NCBI GenBank assembly: GCA_033220425.1
Contig: CM065647.1
Span: 4,154,001-4,218,000, forward strand
DNA: 64,000 nucleotides
DNA from: Lepraria neglecta
Lineage: Eukaryota; Ascomycota; Lecanoromycetes; Lecanorales; Stereocaulaceae
Direction: 5' to 3'
In this document: piece by piece, positions 46,448-57,900 of the stretch
Position numbering within the stretch: position 1 is the stretch's first letter
Layout of the letters: each line of letters begins with the position of its first letter
The notes under the pieces: model-generated
Told to the model about the DNA's origin: nothing
The model's input: the letters and a program-made list of their open reading frames with translations, nothing else
Databases searched by the model: none
Program-made: the position numbers and the translations under genes

Positions 46448-46930
46448 GATGGAGACGTAAACGGTGTTTCGAGTAAAGGCGATCTTTGCTGCGTGGGATA
46501 ATGTGTGGGAAGTAGCTTTGCCGTTGGAAGAAATTCATTTCTACTTAAGAGTCATATGTTCGAATATTTTTGGAATTGCAGTATTCGCATTGTTCATGCC
46601 CATTACTATGCACATGGTACTACGTTTAATGGTTTAAGAACCAATCATCTGCAGACAGTTAGATGCTGCAAGAGAGCTGTTTTCGTCGATTTCCACGTGA
46701 ATGTTGCAAGGACTGCAGAGGAGCAGCAGAAGGGGTGCAAAAACATTTGAGTTGATCTACCAGTATCGGACTAGCTAAAAATATGGATTATGCCCAATTG
46801 TCCGCTGCAATTCTTCGAACCCGCTTCATTGCCAAAGGAACCATAATCCAGCCATCCCAATTTTCTACTGCTGAGGCGCCAAGCCCATGCTAGTACAATG
46901 CTCCAATCGATCCAATCCGGAATCTGACAC
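46448..46930. other. Intergenic region
   Basis: No gene is supported; short frames only. Confidence 0.4.
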
Positions 46931-48541
46931 CTATGCACCAACCGTCCTGCTGCTCATATCCGGAACCACGAAGGCGACCTGTCTTGTCCTTTCTATCCTC
47001 CCCCTCTGCAATTCATCCTCCCTCCTCGCGATCTGCGCTCGCAGGTTACTATTATACCTCAAAAATTCCCACGATCTCATCTCCCCAATCCGTATCCTCA
47101 AACCCCCATCATACGCCCGCATCCACGCCTCCAGCTCATTGTAACCTAGCTTATCGAGGCGGAAGTCCTCGAAGCCCTCTGGCTGAATGAAAGGGCTTTC
47201 GGCTGTGCTGTTGAGGGATTTAAGCTTGATCTCGAGTTTGAAGACATTTGCGAAGACCTTCGCCCACGCTTTTTTCGTTACCGATGATATTCGTTTCGGT
47301 GGCGGTGGAGGAGGTGAGACACTTGCTCGTTGGGCTACTGGCTGTCGGGCTTCATCAGCTGAATGGACGTGGTCAGGAGATGCTAATGGTATGAATGGTT
47401 GTGACCCTGGCGATAAGACCGATACTGGGGACGATGACCGCAAAGTAGCGAGGTCTGAGGGCTCGAACGGCAGTGATTTTGCCGGCAAGGCTCTTTGTCT
47501 TGGTGACGATAGAGAGGCAGACAGGGATGTCGATGGTGTGAAAACTGGGGAAGTTGGGCTCAAGGCCCTTGGAGGCGATGACGATGTGGATGATGTGGCC
47601 GAGCCTTGGGGCTGTGCTGGGGCGGGCGACGGTGGTTTCGGTGCTGATGCTGGTAAATATCCCAGCGTTGACTTCGAAGCGGCGTCTACCGTCTCTTTGA
47701 ACGTCCGCCGTCTCTCGTTAAGTTCCTCCTGGCTGAGCTGTTTCTTGGGTTCAACCCCCGTTCTCGATTCTGCATTGCCGGTATGTGTCCTCTGTTCTTG
47801 CGCTCTTGATGACCTTTCACCATTGTTAGACGCCTCAGCGTCTGTGGCCAAAGCTGCTTTGCGTGCCATAGCCGTAGTTGTCATTCGCTTCGCCGCCTCT
47901 GCAGCCTCCGCTCTATCCTTCTTCCGCTTCTCATCACCTCTCTTCTCCTCCTCTAAAGCGGCTTGCTTCGCCTTCTCAGCAATCTTGGCCTGGGAATCCT
48001 TCTGTTTCTCAGCAGCCTTGGCCTGGACATCCTTCTCCTCTTCAGCTCGCAGCTGCTTCCCCCACTCCTCGCACTGGGCGATCTGGCTGTTGAACTCCCA
48101 CTCCCTGAAATTCTGTATATATTTGGCTCTCCAGGGGTCCAGATTTTCCCTCATTGCCTTTCCTCGTGCAATTTTCTTCTCGATCTCTTGCTGGTTGAAA
48201 GTTCTAAGCCATTGCGTGTACTCATCATGAGACAGATTTTGGGACTGCAGCCTGTTTATCGCATTGTCTTCTTGCCATCTTCGCGCTTCTTCGATATCAA
48301 TTTCTCTGTCGTGCTCTTGCTGTGCCTCGTGCACAAGACGTGCAAACATGGGGGTGTCACGCAATGGTGAAGGTGTGACATGGACATGACCTGCCTGAGA
48401 GTGTTTTTGGAGGGCGTTTCGACGGTGTTGGAGGACGTAGCGTTGGTAACGGTTGATTGAAGCATGGAAATAATCCGGCATTTTGGGCTGATTTTTAGTA
48501 GCAGCAACCAGTGTTTGGGTGTTTTGGACGGCTGGATTCAT
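46931..48541 (-). CDS. Uncharacterised coiled-coil protein
   Basis: Single exon from ATG at 48541, 536 residues. The N-terminal third is helical and polar (YFHASINRYQRYVLQHRRNA, WLRTFNQQEIEKKIARGKAM). A strongly charged Glu/Lys/Ala coiled coil follows at about residues 160-230 (AEKQKDSQAKIAEKAKQAAL). The middle is disordered and Ser/Pro-rich (about 290-415). The C-terminal 120 residues form a second ordered helical block: KKAWAKVFANVFKLEIKLKS, GYNELEAWMRAYDGGLRIRI and EMRSWEFLRYNSNLRAQIAR. Two Trp-containing helical repeats with an E-W-x-F pattern (FREWEFNSQIAQ near 150; MRSWEFLRYNSNLRAQIAR near 490) resemble each other. The function is unknown. The long 347-codon frame on the other strand is a mirror of its charged composition. 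Confidence 0.7.
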   Translation of the reverse strand: MNPAVQNTQTLVAATKNQPKMPDYFHASINRYQRYVLQHRRNALQKHSQAGHVHVTPSPLRDTPMFARLVHEAQQEHDREIDIEEARRWQEDNAINRLQSQNLSHDEYTQWLRTFNQQEIEKKIARGKAMRENLDPWRAKYIQNFREWEFNSQIAQCEEWGKQLRAEEEKDVQAKAAEKQKDSQAKIAEKAKQAALEEEKRGDEKRKKDRAEAAEAAKRMTTTAMARKAALATDAEASNNGERSSRAQEQRTHTGNAESRTGVEPKKQLSQEELNERRRTFKETVDAASKSTLGYLPASAPKPPSPAPAQPQGSATSSTSSSPPRALSPTSPVFTPSTSLSASLSSPRQRALPAKSLPFEPSDLATLRSSSPVSVLSPGSQPFIPLASPDHVHSADEARQPVAQRASVSPPPPPPKRISSVTKKAWAKVFANVFKLEIKLKSLNSTAESPFIQPEGFEDFRLDKLGYNELEAWMRAYDGGLRIRIGEMRSWEFLRYNSNLRAQIARREDELQRGRIERTRQVAFVVPDMSSRTVGA

Positions 48542-49541
48542 TTTGTGTAGCGTTTGTGCTACTGTGCTGTATGCGGTGTGCTGTACGCTCTATGCTGTCT
48601 GCTGTATGCTAGGGCGTTATGAGTTTTGCTTTGGCTGAACGTAGCAATGTTCTGTGCTGGAGAAGAGTATGATGGTGAGAGGGAAGATACAGGAAATGAG
48701 AAGGAGAAGAGTCATCTGTCTTAAGAGAAGACGGAGCACGCTTTCAAAAGCCAAAAGAGCAGATTAATATTCTAATGTACATACATAGGGGCCCCAAACA
48801 CATGGAACACCGTGAGAAAGACACCATTCCCACCAATCATAATACTTGATGTACAGCATAAACCCAAAGTGAAAGTTCTTAAATCTGCTCAACCGGTACA
48901 TATCAGCTCGATATACAGCTTCAAATGACTCGAAAAGTCTGTTTAATTGATTAAATAAAGCTTGGCAGTCCTAACGCAAGTCTAACAGTGCTGAGCACGG
49001 CCTCAAAGGAAGACTCGCGCAGACATGCAAATAGAGAGGCATTGAAATAGCTCATTAGCTCTTTCATTATCTCAAGGACGGACAAGATCGGGAATTAGGA
49101 GACAAGACAATATAAGAGTGCGGCTTTTGACGGGCAAGAATCACATGAAATACCTTCAACTTGGCAAATGGTCTAATCAAGTCAAGTAACGAGTCCGCTG
49201 TAGGTAAACGCCCCGCCGATGCTCAATCCCTAGCATTATTTTAGCAGGACCCAAGGTGATACGAAGAGAGTCGCTGCAAATGGACTATCATAGCTAGCCG
49301 GCGCTTTTCTCATCCCGTAGTGTGCTGTACTTCTTAGATAGCCACGAAGTATAGTTTGAGGTGTGAGCACTTCACATGCGACTGGACCGTTGCAAATCGG
49401 TCCAAGCGAGGGAGCTCGACTCGAAGGAAATTCCCGTTGCGCCGGCGCTACTTGTATCGAAGGCCACTTCATTGTGTATCTCGCCCAAGACCGGCGTAAT
49501 GTTGCCTGCAAGCTGTCCATGGCAGCGAATGTTCCATACGC
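48542..49541. other. Intergenic region with TGCTGTATG-like tandem remnants
   Basis: Just upstream of the coiled-coil gene, 48556-48608 is a degenerate array of GTGCTGTATGC / GTGCTGTACGC / ATGCTGTCTGC units. The remainder (48780-49200) is AT-rich without a coherent frame. No RNA gene was recognised. Confidence 0.45.
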
Positions 49542-50041
49542 TCATTCTTCTGCGTCTCCTGGATCCGCGCTCTCCTCTGCATCGCGTCTTTCTTCGCCGA
49601 TCGAGTAGAAGTCGGATATCGCGAGATACCTAGAGGTGCTCATGTCAGATGTGTGAGTCTGAGGTTAGAACAAGTGCCCACCTAATATTTCCCCCTCCAC
49701 TCAGACGCTTCCCTGTGGCCAGACTATATTCTCTCAGATCCACATACGAGCCCTCGCGGATATTCAAATGGTTGAGATATTTGTGGAGGCGGCGCTTGAC
49801 CAGTGCTAAGGGATGGCGTTGTCAGATGTGTCCCACAGTAAGCAAGGAAGAAGTACGGACCTTGAATAGTCATATCCCCGTCCGTCAGGTACAATCGGTA
49901 GGCTTCGTTTGTAGCAGCTGGATTCGTCGCCGAGAGCTTGACGATGGTGATTTTATCGACGAGTAGCTTGATGTCGGGGAAGCAGACTCGAGTGCGAACC
50001 AACTCCCTGATGACGGGCCGCAACTCGAAGTCATCGTTCAT
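49542..50041 (-). CDS. Small conserved protein, OB-fold-like (130 aa, three exons)
   Basis: Exons are 50041-49861, 49805-49682 and 49629-49542, joined by 55- and 52-nt introns with AG acceptors; both splices keep the frame, and the total is exactly 131 codons with the stop. The protein begins MNDDFELRPVIRELVRTRVC and has beta-strand-rich segments VDKITIVKLSATNPAATNEA, YRLYLTDGDMTIQALVKRRL, LNIREGSYVDLREYSLATG and YLAISDFYSIGEE. The pattern of strands with a central TDGDxTIQ hairpin and a following helix resembles single-OB-fold nucleic-acid-binding proteins. The first donor (GTCCGT) is weak, but its acceptor has a CTGAC branch. I cannot name the gene; a role in DNA or telomere binding would be speculation. 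Confidence 0.7.
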
Positions 50042-50944
50042 CTTGGGCGCTGGGGTCGAGGTTCAGCGCTGTGAGGTGGTATCATCTACAAATTCCAGCG
50101 AGGTTTGAGACTCTTGGAGTTATGGAGCTTCATGAGCAGCAAGAGCTTCGATCAAGACTGAAACTTAGCCACCATTCTGGCACCTTCAGTGCTCGTCTTT
50201 ACCGTCATGATCTGTGTTTTCAGCTTCTTTCAATTTAACACAGCGGCATTCTGAATTCGACTGACAAGAAAGATGACGTGAATCTTTGAGCCGTTGTTGA
50301 TGGAACGGTAAAACCTCGGAAGCACCAATGCGCGTCCTCTCCGAACCAATATCATGCATGCGAGGACAACCGGCTCTCTGGCTCAAAAAAAAGGTACGAC
50401 ATCTTTTCTATCAAGGATACCTAAGTTTTATGGTTGTCGATGTCATTGTTCGAGTATCTGCATAGTCAGCTAGAGGTCTATCCCCAGTGGTTCTGCCTTT
50501 CTCGATAAAGAGCACTAGAGAGCACTGTCTAAAGTGGCCATATTATGACTCACGTGCTTCACGTCATCGATCTTGCTTCCCCGTTGTGGCAGAGGACTAC
50601 CGGTCATTCTTCTGGAGACCGCTGTTTACAAAGCTGGGGCTAGTAGACGAGTCTCGAGGCAGACAGTTTTACAATCTACCGCGCCGTTGACAGCCAGTCT
50701 ATTCCAGATCGCAGAAGCTCTCGTTAGCCTTTCGCCCTGCTCATCTCAGAGAACTTAGGTCAATTGGAATCATTGCCGTCTTTTAAGGCGTCCTGGATCT
50801 TGGCCTCGCTATTCAAAAGTCGTGGATTGAAGCTGCGGCCAATTGGCAATTTGCCCGTGGCAGTGGACGTCGACGAGACTTCTTGCTATTCTGGGTCCTA
50901 GATCCTAAACCTTTGTGGTAAAGACTGCTTCTAAAGAATCGAAA
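50042..50944. other. Divergent intergenic region
   Basis: The 903 bp separate the OB-like gene (-) from the F-box-like gene (+). No coherent frame is seen. Confidence 0.4.
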
Positions 50945-51754
50945 ATGTCTCATACAACATTATCAACGCTGCCGGTGGAGATCAAATGCCAGATCATGGA
51001 TGCCTCTGACTGTCTTAGCGATGTGCTTGCCCTTGCACAGACAGCCACTATATTCCAGCGAGCTTGGCAATCGCATACAAGATCCATTTGTCGAAAAGTC
51101 CTACCAAGAAGCCTCGACTGCTATGCCGATTGCCAAACTTTGGTGGACGTTCAATTTTCAGTCATAGCAAAAACGGAACCACAGGAACGTGGGGCAGCTC
51201 GCTCGGACGGTGGCTTCGAGATCTTGTCTATACTCCGACTCAAGCGCATCATTGCGAATGCCCATGCCGCTGCTCATACCTGTGACCTTTTCGGAAGAGA
51301 GCTCGGCCGTAGTGGCCCTCCATTTTGGGATTATCAAATCAAAAGGCCTGGAAAGCCTTTTCTTACACCTACAGAGCGCGCTCGCTTCATACACGCGTAC
51401 TATCTTGCCAAGACCTTCCTATTTATCAAACGCCTTCGCTCAGTAAAGGCTTTACAAGGAGATTGCGCAGATGATTTCCTAGCGACTATACCACCCCGAG
51501 AATTGTGGCGGGTTCGAGAGCTGATGAGCTGGCTTGAGATGATGAATGGTTACAACTCGAGCCGACTAGATGGGGGGTCCTTGGCCTTTAGCGCTGGGTT
51601 CACGGCATTCAGAGCCTGCTTTCGCAGCGATTTCCGCAGTTCCGCTAACCACGATCCCTATGCTCCCGGCATAAGTCAAAACGTTGGCATCTCGTCTTTC
51701 TTTGACGAGTGCCAGCATTACCTAGAATCACTCTCGGATACGGTTGTTAGATGA
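50945..51754 (+). CDS. F-box-like protein
   Basis: Single exon from ATG at 50945, 269 residues. The N-terminal 45 residues fit a fungal F-box-like motif: TLSTLPVEIKCQIMDASDCL with SDVLALAQTATIFQRAWQSH, which would bind Skp1 in an SCF ubiquitin ligase. The rest is helical, without obvious leucine-rich or WD repeats; it has YYLAKTFLFIKRLRSV, FLATIPPRELWRVRELMSWL and a C-terminal FFDECQHYLESLSD. Many lineage-specific fungal F-box proteins look like this, with an unknown substrate domain. It lies 400 bp upstream of a DEDDh-type pseudogene on the same strand; the pairing may be accidental. The frame is intact and there is no intron. Confidence 0.7.
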   Translation: MSHTTLSTLPVEIKCQIMDASDCLSDVLALAQTATIFQRAWQSHTRSICRKVLPRSLDCYADCQTLVDVQFSVIAKTEPQERGAARSDGGFEILSILRLKRIIANAHAAAHTCDLFGRELGRSGPPFWDYQIKRPGKPFLTPTERARFIHAYYLAKTFLFIKRLRSVKALQGDCADDFLATIPPRELWRVRELMSWLEMMNGYNSSRLDGGSLAFSAGFTAFRACFRSDFRSSANHDPYAPGISQNVGISSFFDECQHYLESLSDTVVR

Positions 51755-52159
51755 GGAGTGATATCTGGCCCGACATCGAATAACGCTGCTCGTTCATATG
51801 CCAAGGGTCAAGCATCACATGCTTGGCTCGGGATCAAAATAGCCCATTTCTTCCAGGACAATCAAAGCTTAGACTATCCCAAATATCAGGTCATGAGTTC
51901 AATTATTCTATGATCTTTGACACATCCTGCAGAACAATGCCACCGGACTCAGTACGACCCACAACAAGCACGTTTGTCTTGGTATTGTTTCCAGCGAATT
52001 CTCTTGGCTTCTTCCCTACATCTACATACATCTACATTAGAAATTTTCCAAGTCTCCGCAAAGCACGAGCATATATCCGATAACCCTCGAGTGAAGATGA
52101 AGGCACGAATCAACAAGCAGTCTCACAAGCGACGAATGCTCTGCGGCCGAGAGGCTTAG
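51755..52159. other. Intergenic region
   Basis: No gene recognised. It may include the damaged N-terminal part of the following pseudogene, but I cannot support that. Confidence 0.35.
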
Positions 52160-53008
52160 AGCAGCTACACCACTTCCTTGGACCACTCTCAGCCGACCAC
52201 AGAGCAGCTGATACCGTACTCGATCCTAGTCTACAAGATGTCGTGTTCATATCTCTGGACCTGGAAGCACGCTGGAAGTCTTATATGATGACTGGAGAGT
52301 TTGCACAGCGAGGGATCTTTGGCATGGAGAAATTTCCATAAAAGTTCACGAACTTGGTATTGCCATGCTAGACATAAGAGACCTGTTTCACCACCTTTCC
52401 ACCTCACTAAGAACGGAAGACATTGTAAAGACAAGGCAATTCTGCACAGGTTCCTAAGGACAGATTGCAAGAGCCGCTAGGCGTTTCCACTTCGGCTTTC
52501 CGGAGCCCATGTCGCAAACCGAGCTTCCAAAGCTCCTCAAAGAGATCTTGAATATCGAAGACCCAACGAGGTTCCCACCTGGATTCCGTAACATCGTGTT
52601 AGTTGGCCATGGCCTGCCCGCCGATTTTTCATAGCTGGACGCGCTTGGCATCGACATCGAGTCATTCGGTCCAATCGCCGGCATGCTAGACACCTCAAAG
52701 ATAGCTCAATCGGTGTTGCAGTCTTGGTCAAAGGGCATTCCCTGTAAGCTCTACTCGAGGAACTCGGCTGTCTCATGGCTGGTCTCCACAGCGCAGGCAA
52801 CGATGCAAAATACACGCTGCGAGCTCTACTCATGTTAGCGGTCAGGGCCCATGGACAAGCAATGACCAAAGCCGAATCAATCTGGTCACAAGCGCTCAAA
52901 GCTATTGTACATTCTCCTTTGCCGGACAATAGATTGGGGAATGAGACGGAACGAGCGTGGCGTGGACGCTTCAGATGGGGCAATGGAAAGCAATTATCCG
53001 CCACTTGA
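52160..53008 (+). pseudogene. Gfd2/YDR514C-like DEDDh exonuclease-fold gene, broken
   Basis: Segments in changing plus-strand frames match the fungal Gfd2/YDR514C-like RNase H (DEDDh) family. The order is QDVVFISLDLEA (D-x-E, about 52234), a GIAMLDIRDLFHHLSTSL stretch, FHFGFPEPMSQTELPKLLKE with ILNIEDP, then NIVLVGHGLPADF (second Asp, about 52592) and LGIDIESFGPIAGMLDTSKI. The last segment is LHSAGNDAKYTLRALLMLAV (His and final Asp, about 52785), and the tail ends at 53008. All four acidic residues and the His survive, but at least three frame changes and an in-frame stop (after ADFS, near 52635) interrupt the gene. The surviving metal ligands suggest recent decay or sequence errors. Confidence 0.7.
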
Positions 53009-53588
53009 GAGTACGTTTACCGGGGTTGAATGTCTATAGATGATGAAAACGGAAATTTTTACGTAGATAAGAGCCTTAGGATTGCAATTTCCACGCACTG
53101 TTTGATATGGATGACGACAAGTTTGCAGAACCATGAAACTTGTCAAGTTCAGCATCTAAGAGTGAGGAATTGTAGACTTCAAATGCTTCTTTACCACAAA
53201 TGTCTACGTTCTTTGGTGAACGAGTGCTTGGAATGACCATTTCTGAACTTGACATACCCATATACATGCGGTCTATATCGTTACAAGGAGTCTCAGACAT
53301 GTCAAAATTCGGGATTCAGGCCTTTGATATTGATCATTATTTGCTTCGTTTCTCATTAATATAGCTATTCCAATGATTAGCGACCCATGTTTCTATCCAA
53401 TCGCAGCTCAAATACACCAAAATATGTACACTTGCTGCTTGACATTCCCCAAATCTCGTCCGACTATTGTTCGATCCACCCTGGATATCGTATAATTTCC
53501 GCTCCATTATCTCCAAAACATGCAGACTATCCCGCCCGTGATCCCAACATCCACCACGTTTTCCGGTCATGCTACCCACGAAATGGCA
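53009..53588. other. Intergenic region
   Basis: Nothing recognised in the 580 bp between the DEDDh pseudogene and the convergent SRA-YDG gene. Confidence 0.4.
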
Positions 53589-54986
53589 TCAGACGGACTC
53601 CACCAACCGATCACACGCCCGTTTTTCCGCTGGGGTAGGCCTAGAAGTGTCCATATCTGGCTGGTTGTGGTCCCTAGTTAGCGTAAAACGGAGGTACGCA
53701 CCCCCGTTCTGGTTGTGTTTCAAGCTCTCCCGAGCCACGGAGTAGAGCCCATCATAGCGGATTCCGCGCGAAGGTGCATGTGCTGAACTCCCACCGGCTG
53801 TGCGAAACAGACGAATTGAGCGTCCAATGAACTGGGAACGCTGCATGGCTTTGGCCTGATGAGTGATGATCGCGTCCGTAGGATGGGTGTTATTGTGAGA
53901 ACTGGGTGCGGAGTAGTGGACTTTGTTGCCGTAGTCCTCATCCATGCCTTCATATCCGGCAGATACCACGACCAAAAAAGCTCCGAGACGTTCACTTCCA
54001 GCGATTCCAGACATTATAGAGCCGTGTGCTCCGTCCCTTAATGCGCAGTGGCGCAGGGGCCACCATTGACCCATTTGGAGTCCGTTATGGCCGGCGACGT
54101 TGGAGTCGACAACGATGGACTTGTCGGCGATCTTGTACACTCGACGTTTGTCTCCTTCGAAGATGCTGATGCCGCTCATCATTCCCTTCATTGTGGGATC
54201 ATTCATGTCCGGTGTTCGACGACGGGCTGTACGTCGGGTGGCGGGGGCCGGACTTCGAGCACGCTTGTGGGTTGGACGAGTAGGGTTTGGGGGAGGCGAG
54301 AGATCTGTAGCTTCGTTGATAGCTTCCTCGATTGAAAGGATTTCGTCGACTTTTTTCAAGAGGTTTGCTGCGTCCTTCTTGAAGTATTCGGGGAACGCGT
54401 AGGCCTTTGCGTGTCGTTGGACATTGTCCTATGATGCTTTCCAGGATCCACTTGATTCGAAGCGATGTTTCGGCAACTGACGTGACGGTAGGGATCTGTG
54501 ATAAGGCTTTCATGATGTCAAAGACGAACTGACAGTCTTTGGTCGACAGCCTGCCATATGGCCTCTGTAGCTTGATGATAAGGCCGCCAATGATTGCGTG
54601 AGCTTTCTTCCCATGGTTCTCTGGGTCGAAGTCGAGATTGGAAATGGCAATTGGGTCACTCGGGATTTCGTGGGGGACGAGTCCAATGTTTTGGGGGTTG
54701 GAGATAGTCACTGCGGTCGCATTCGACCCATTAGGGTGGCCAGTAGCTGGTCAATGGTGCTGTTTGGAAGGGTGATAGAGCTGGAAATGTTACCTCTCAT
54801 AGGTAGCGGTCCCATCGTCTTCAACCTTTACGTTGACTTCTACCAAACGCACTACCAGATTCAAGGGGCTGGTTACCGGTCAATTGTGCGCTTTGAAAGG
54901 GCGTAGACCGGGACTACGTACGTTTCGGAGGCAGTGAGTCCGATGTCTTTGAAATGGTTCAAGGTTTTTTCAGTAGCTATAGACAT
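53589..54986 (-). pseudogene. SRA-YDG domain protein gene with frame break(s)
   Basis: The 3' part (54359-53589) encodes a well-preserved SAD/SRA (YDG) domain: GMMSGISIFEGDKRRVYKIA, VVDSNVAGHNGLQMGQWWPL, GYEGMDEDYGNKVHYSAPSS, the finger-region IRLFRTAGGSSAHAPSRGIR with YDGLY, and GGAYLRFTLTRDHNQPD. Such domains flip out modified cytosines; in plants and animals they sit in UHRF1 and SUVH proteins. Upstream is a helical region (GKKAHAIIGGLIIKLQRPYG, SLRIKWILESII) in another frame: one extra base near 54425 separates it from DNVQRHAKAYAFPEYFKKD. A start at 54986 (MSIATEKTLNHFKDIGLTAS) spliced by a 53-nt intron to LVVRLVEVNVKVEDDGTATY is likely, but the next junction is also out of phase by one base. 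The gene is either decaying or carries sequence errors. Confidence 0.75.
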
Positions 54987-57900
54987 ATTGCAATGGCTAA
55001 TTACCAGTCAACTGCGTGGTTGTGCGGGGTAATGACTGGAACATGTCACCTCAGAGCCTTTGTTGGTTGGTTTTTGCCTGGCAAATCGCCGGACAGATCT
55101 GCAATGGAACTCAAGACGAAAGCATAGGACCTTCGAGCATTGTGCTAAATTACCTGACGTAAGTTGCAGTTGGTGGTTTGAAGGGTTGTGGATTTGCAAG
55201 GTGGAAAGGGAAGTAGCCAGTGAAACTGAGCGCACGCAATTGTCCAGCCGTGTATATTTAGCAGAACAAAATATGCCAACCGTATACAGCTAGCGGAACA
55301 GATTGACCCAGCTATACATACAGCTGCTTCACAAAATCGCCCCACCTTGCGGCCCTGGAAGGAAATGATCCAGCCGCAACTCTGGCACGTGATAGGCCAG
55401 TCCTGCGAGTATCACCCAACCGCGCAGGTATAGCGAGCTGCTCTTAATGCGCTGGATTTAAAATATTTCAACTCGGAGGATAATTCACTCTCTCCCCAAT
55501 GGTATTGGGGTGGCGACCGAGTTCGACTTTACGAGCAGATCTTGCAAGGCCAAGGTCTGGAGGTAGGTCGGTTCGAAACCCGGCGGGTAAAGAAGTCTTG
55601 CAGTCAAAATGTGCCTTGCTTGCACGACCTCATGCTGGTGCCAGACGAAATGGTAAGCTACGACAAGCTAGGCTCACGTCGTCGAGAAGAACATTGTTCC
55701 CTAGGCGGACGAAAGCACCAGTCTCTAGGTAGAAGCGAGGATTGTGTTCTACTGCGTGAAAAGAGCAGTGTATTCGTTTTTAAGGGACTTGATCTTTGTA
55801 TTCTTTCTAAGAGAAGGTTGCACGTTGGGAGCTTATGGCTTGTGGTGCAGCAGTACATGCAAGAGCCAAGCGAGATGATTGCACGACTCTTTGGTCCAGT
55901 GCCGATTGAGAGGACAATTTCTATGGAAGGTTGGGTCCTTACAAGAGCAGCGGGTAGGTCGACTGGCACTGGTGACTTTCATACAAGTACAGACACGTCA
56001 TCCGGCCTATGTTAAAGGCGCTGTATCAGTGTGCAGCATTGATAGTGGTTGATACCGGGCCTGCATGCCATTAACGAATTCTTGAAGGTGTTGACCCGGC
56101 GGTCGATGATGGTTATTGTAATGTGCGCGATGGAATTGGCAGAGCTAGAAAAGCACGGGGCTACCTCTTGCTAAATGAATGTAGAATACAGGATTGTTGG
56201 TGTTGAAAATTATGGAAAATCCACAAACAAAAATAATACACAGAGTAAAAAATATGCGCAGACTTTGTTTCTTATACACATCGGATCCAATATAGTGACT
56301 AAACATGACTCAGATTTACTAGTCTAGAGCGATCTTTCTGAGTCTTCTTCTGGTGTGTTTCCTCTCCTGATCGTATATTTACTGGTAAATCTTGAATTCG
56401 AGAGGCGCTATTCTGAATAGAGCAGATCAATACCGTAACAAGAAGGTGGAAACGAAAAGCTAGCATGCTGGAACAGAAGGCGGTTCTGGATTTCCATTAG
56501 TGCGAAGAAGATCGGAGTTCTAATGCCAAGATATCGAAATCCCCCTACATCTTCTCAACCAGTACCTTTGATAAAAAACTTTTGCCTACTTAATTATAGA
56601 ATAGATTATTCACAACGATTTGGTGACTTAAAGATTGAGTCCAAGTGCCGTCGTTGTTGATTTATCGTAAGTTGAAAGGAGTGGGGTTAGCTGAATTGTC
56701 GGGGGTTTTCAAGCGAAACAGCAAATATCAATTTCGAGAACTTTCCCGAATTGATACTCGAGTAACGAGCTACATGAATATGCTGCCTGACGATATCCTG
56801 GCTCACGAGTACCAAAAACCCGACACCCCCGGACTGCAGAAACTGCTGTTTCCTCTCAACAAAGAGGATTGATACAAAGCATTTGCTGGCGAAATTGTAG
56901 ACCTTTGTGTACAATTTTAATTTGTACCTTCACTTTTCGGAAAGTCGTGCTGTGTTGAAATCTAGCTGGAGACGCGGACGAATGGCCCATCAGCAAGAAC
57001 CTTACGGCCAGTGAAGATGGATGTGATGTTCATCTACCACTGTCGCTGGTCTAGGCTTCGCAACTATTAAGTGGTAATGGTCTGTCTTGATGAGCACCAC
57101 TGCGTCCTCTTGACCTTAGCCGCGCAGGATAATCTGCGAGTTGCGAAGTTTGAAAAGCGGCCAGATCTGAGACAACGTGTAAGCGATAAATAGCAAAGCA
57201 ACAGGATGGGATTGGGTAAGGCAGCGTGAAGTACAGCGAATGGCTCTCCTCGTTCGCGACTATTGCTTCATCTACAGATCGACTGGCATATAAACACATT
57301 GGCCAGGGCGAGCTCAAAAGCCCTTCAAACAAGCGTAAATGAATTGATAAGATTTCCAAGGCCCTCCGTTACGTGTCTGCAGACACAAAACGTGCTATCA
57401 TCCGTCATAATCTCAGGCGGTGAAAGAAGTCCCCTGCCTGATATATGCAATCCTCGTAGCTATAAGTCACGAAGCCGAAGGCCTTATCCGAGAACGACAG
57501 AGCCACTGAGTCAACCTCGGCGAAGGCCTGGGCGGTCCTCGTACAACCTCTCTTGTCGGCATGAAAACGGGGCTGAGCCCGGGTGCTGAGAGCGTGAAGA
57601 CGTTAGCAAGGACATAAGCTGAAAGATTTTTAGTACGAACCTGTCTAGCGATTCCTGTAGCGGGGTCCGTGGGGGGGGGGTTGCGAAAGTTCCCGTGCTG
57701 AACACATAGAGAAAGAGTGTAACGGGATAAAGGAAATACATATTTAGCTGATCAAATGGTGATGAGCAGAAATGGCTCTCTTAGCGTAGATATTGGGTGT
57801 GATCCAAAGTGGAAATTCAGTATGAAAGTTCAAGGCGGCAGGATGAATGATCTATGTAGAAATGGGTAAATCAAGCAGAGGTTCAGGCCATCAAAGCATC

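Noticed and set aside
47187-48230. 347-codon plus-strand frame opposite the coiled-coil gene
   Set aside because: Mirror of a charged, codon-biased gene; its sequence (Ala/Ser/Leu/Phe-rich) has no family features.
55541-55590. Possible tRNA: GGTTCGAAACC B-box-like sequence with an upstream TGGCGACCGAG A-box-like sequence
   Set aside because: No acceptor stem or canonical T stem can be paired, and the hairpin upstream has 9 bp with a 6-nt loop rather than an anticodon arm.
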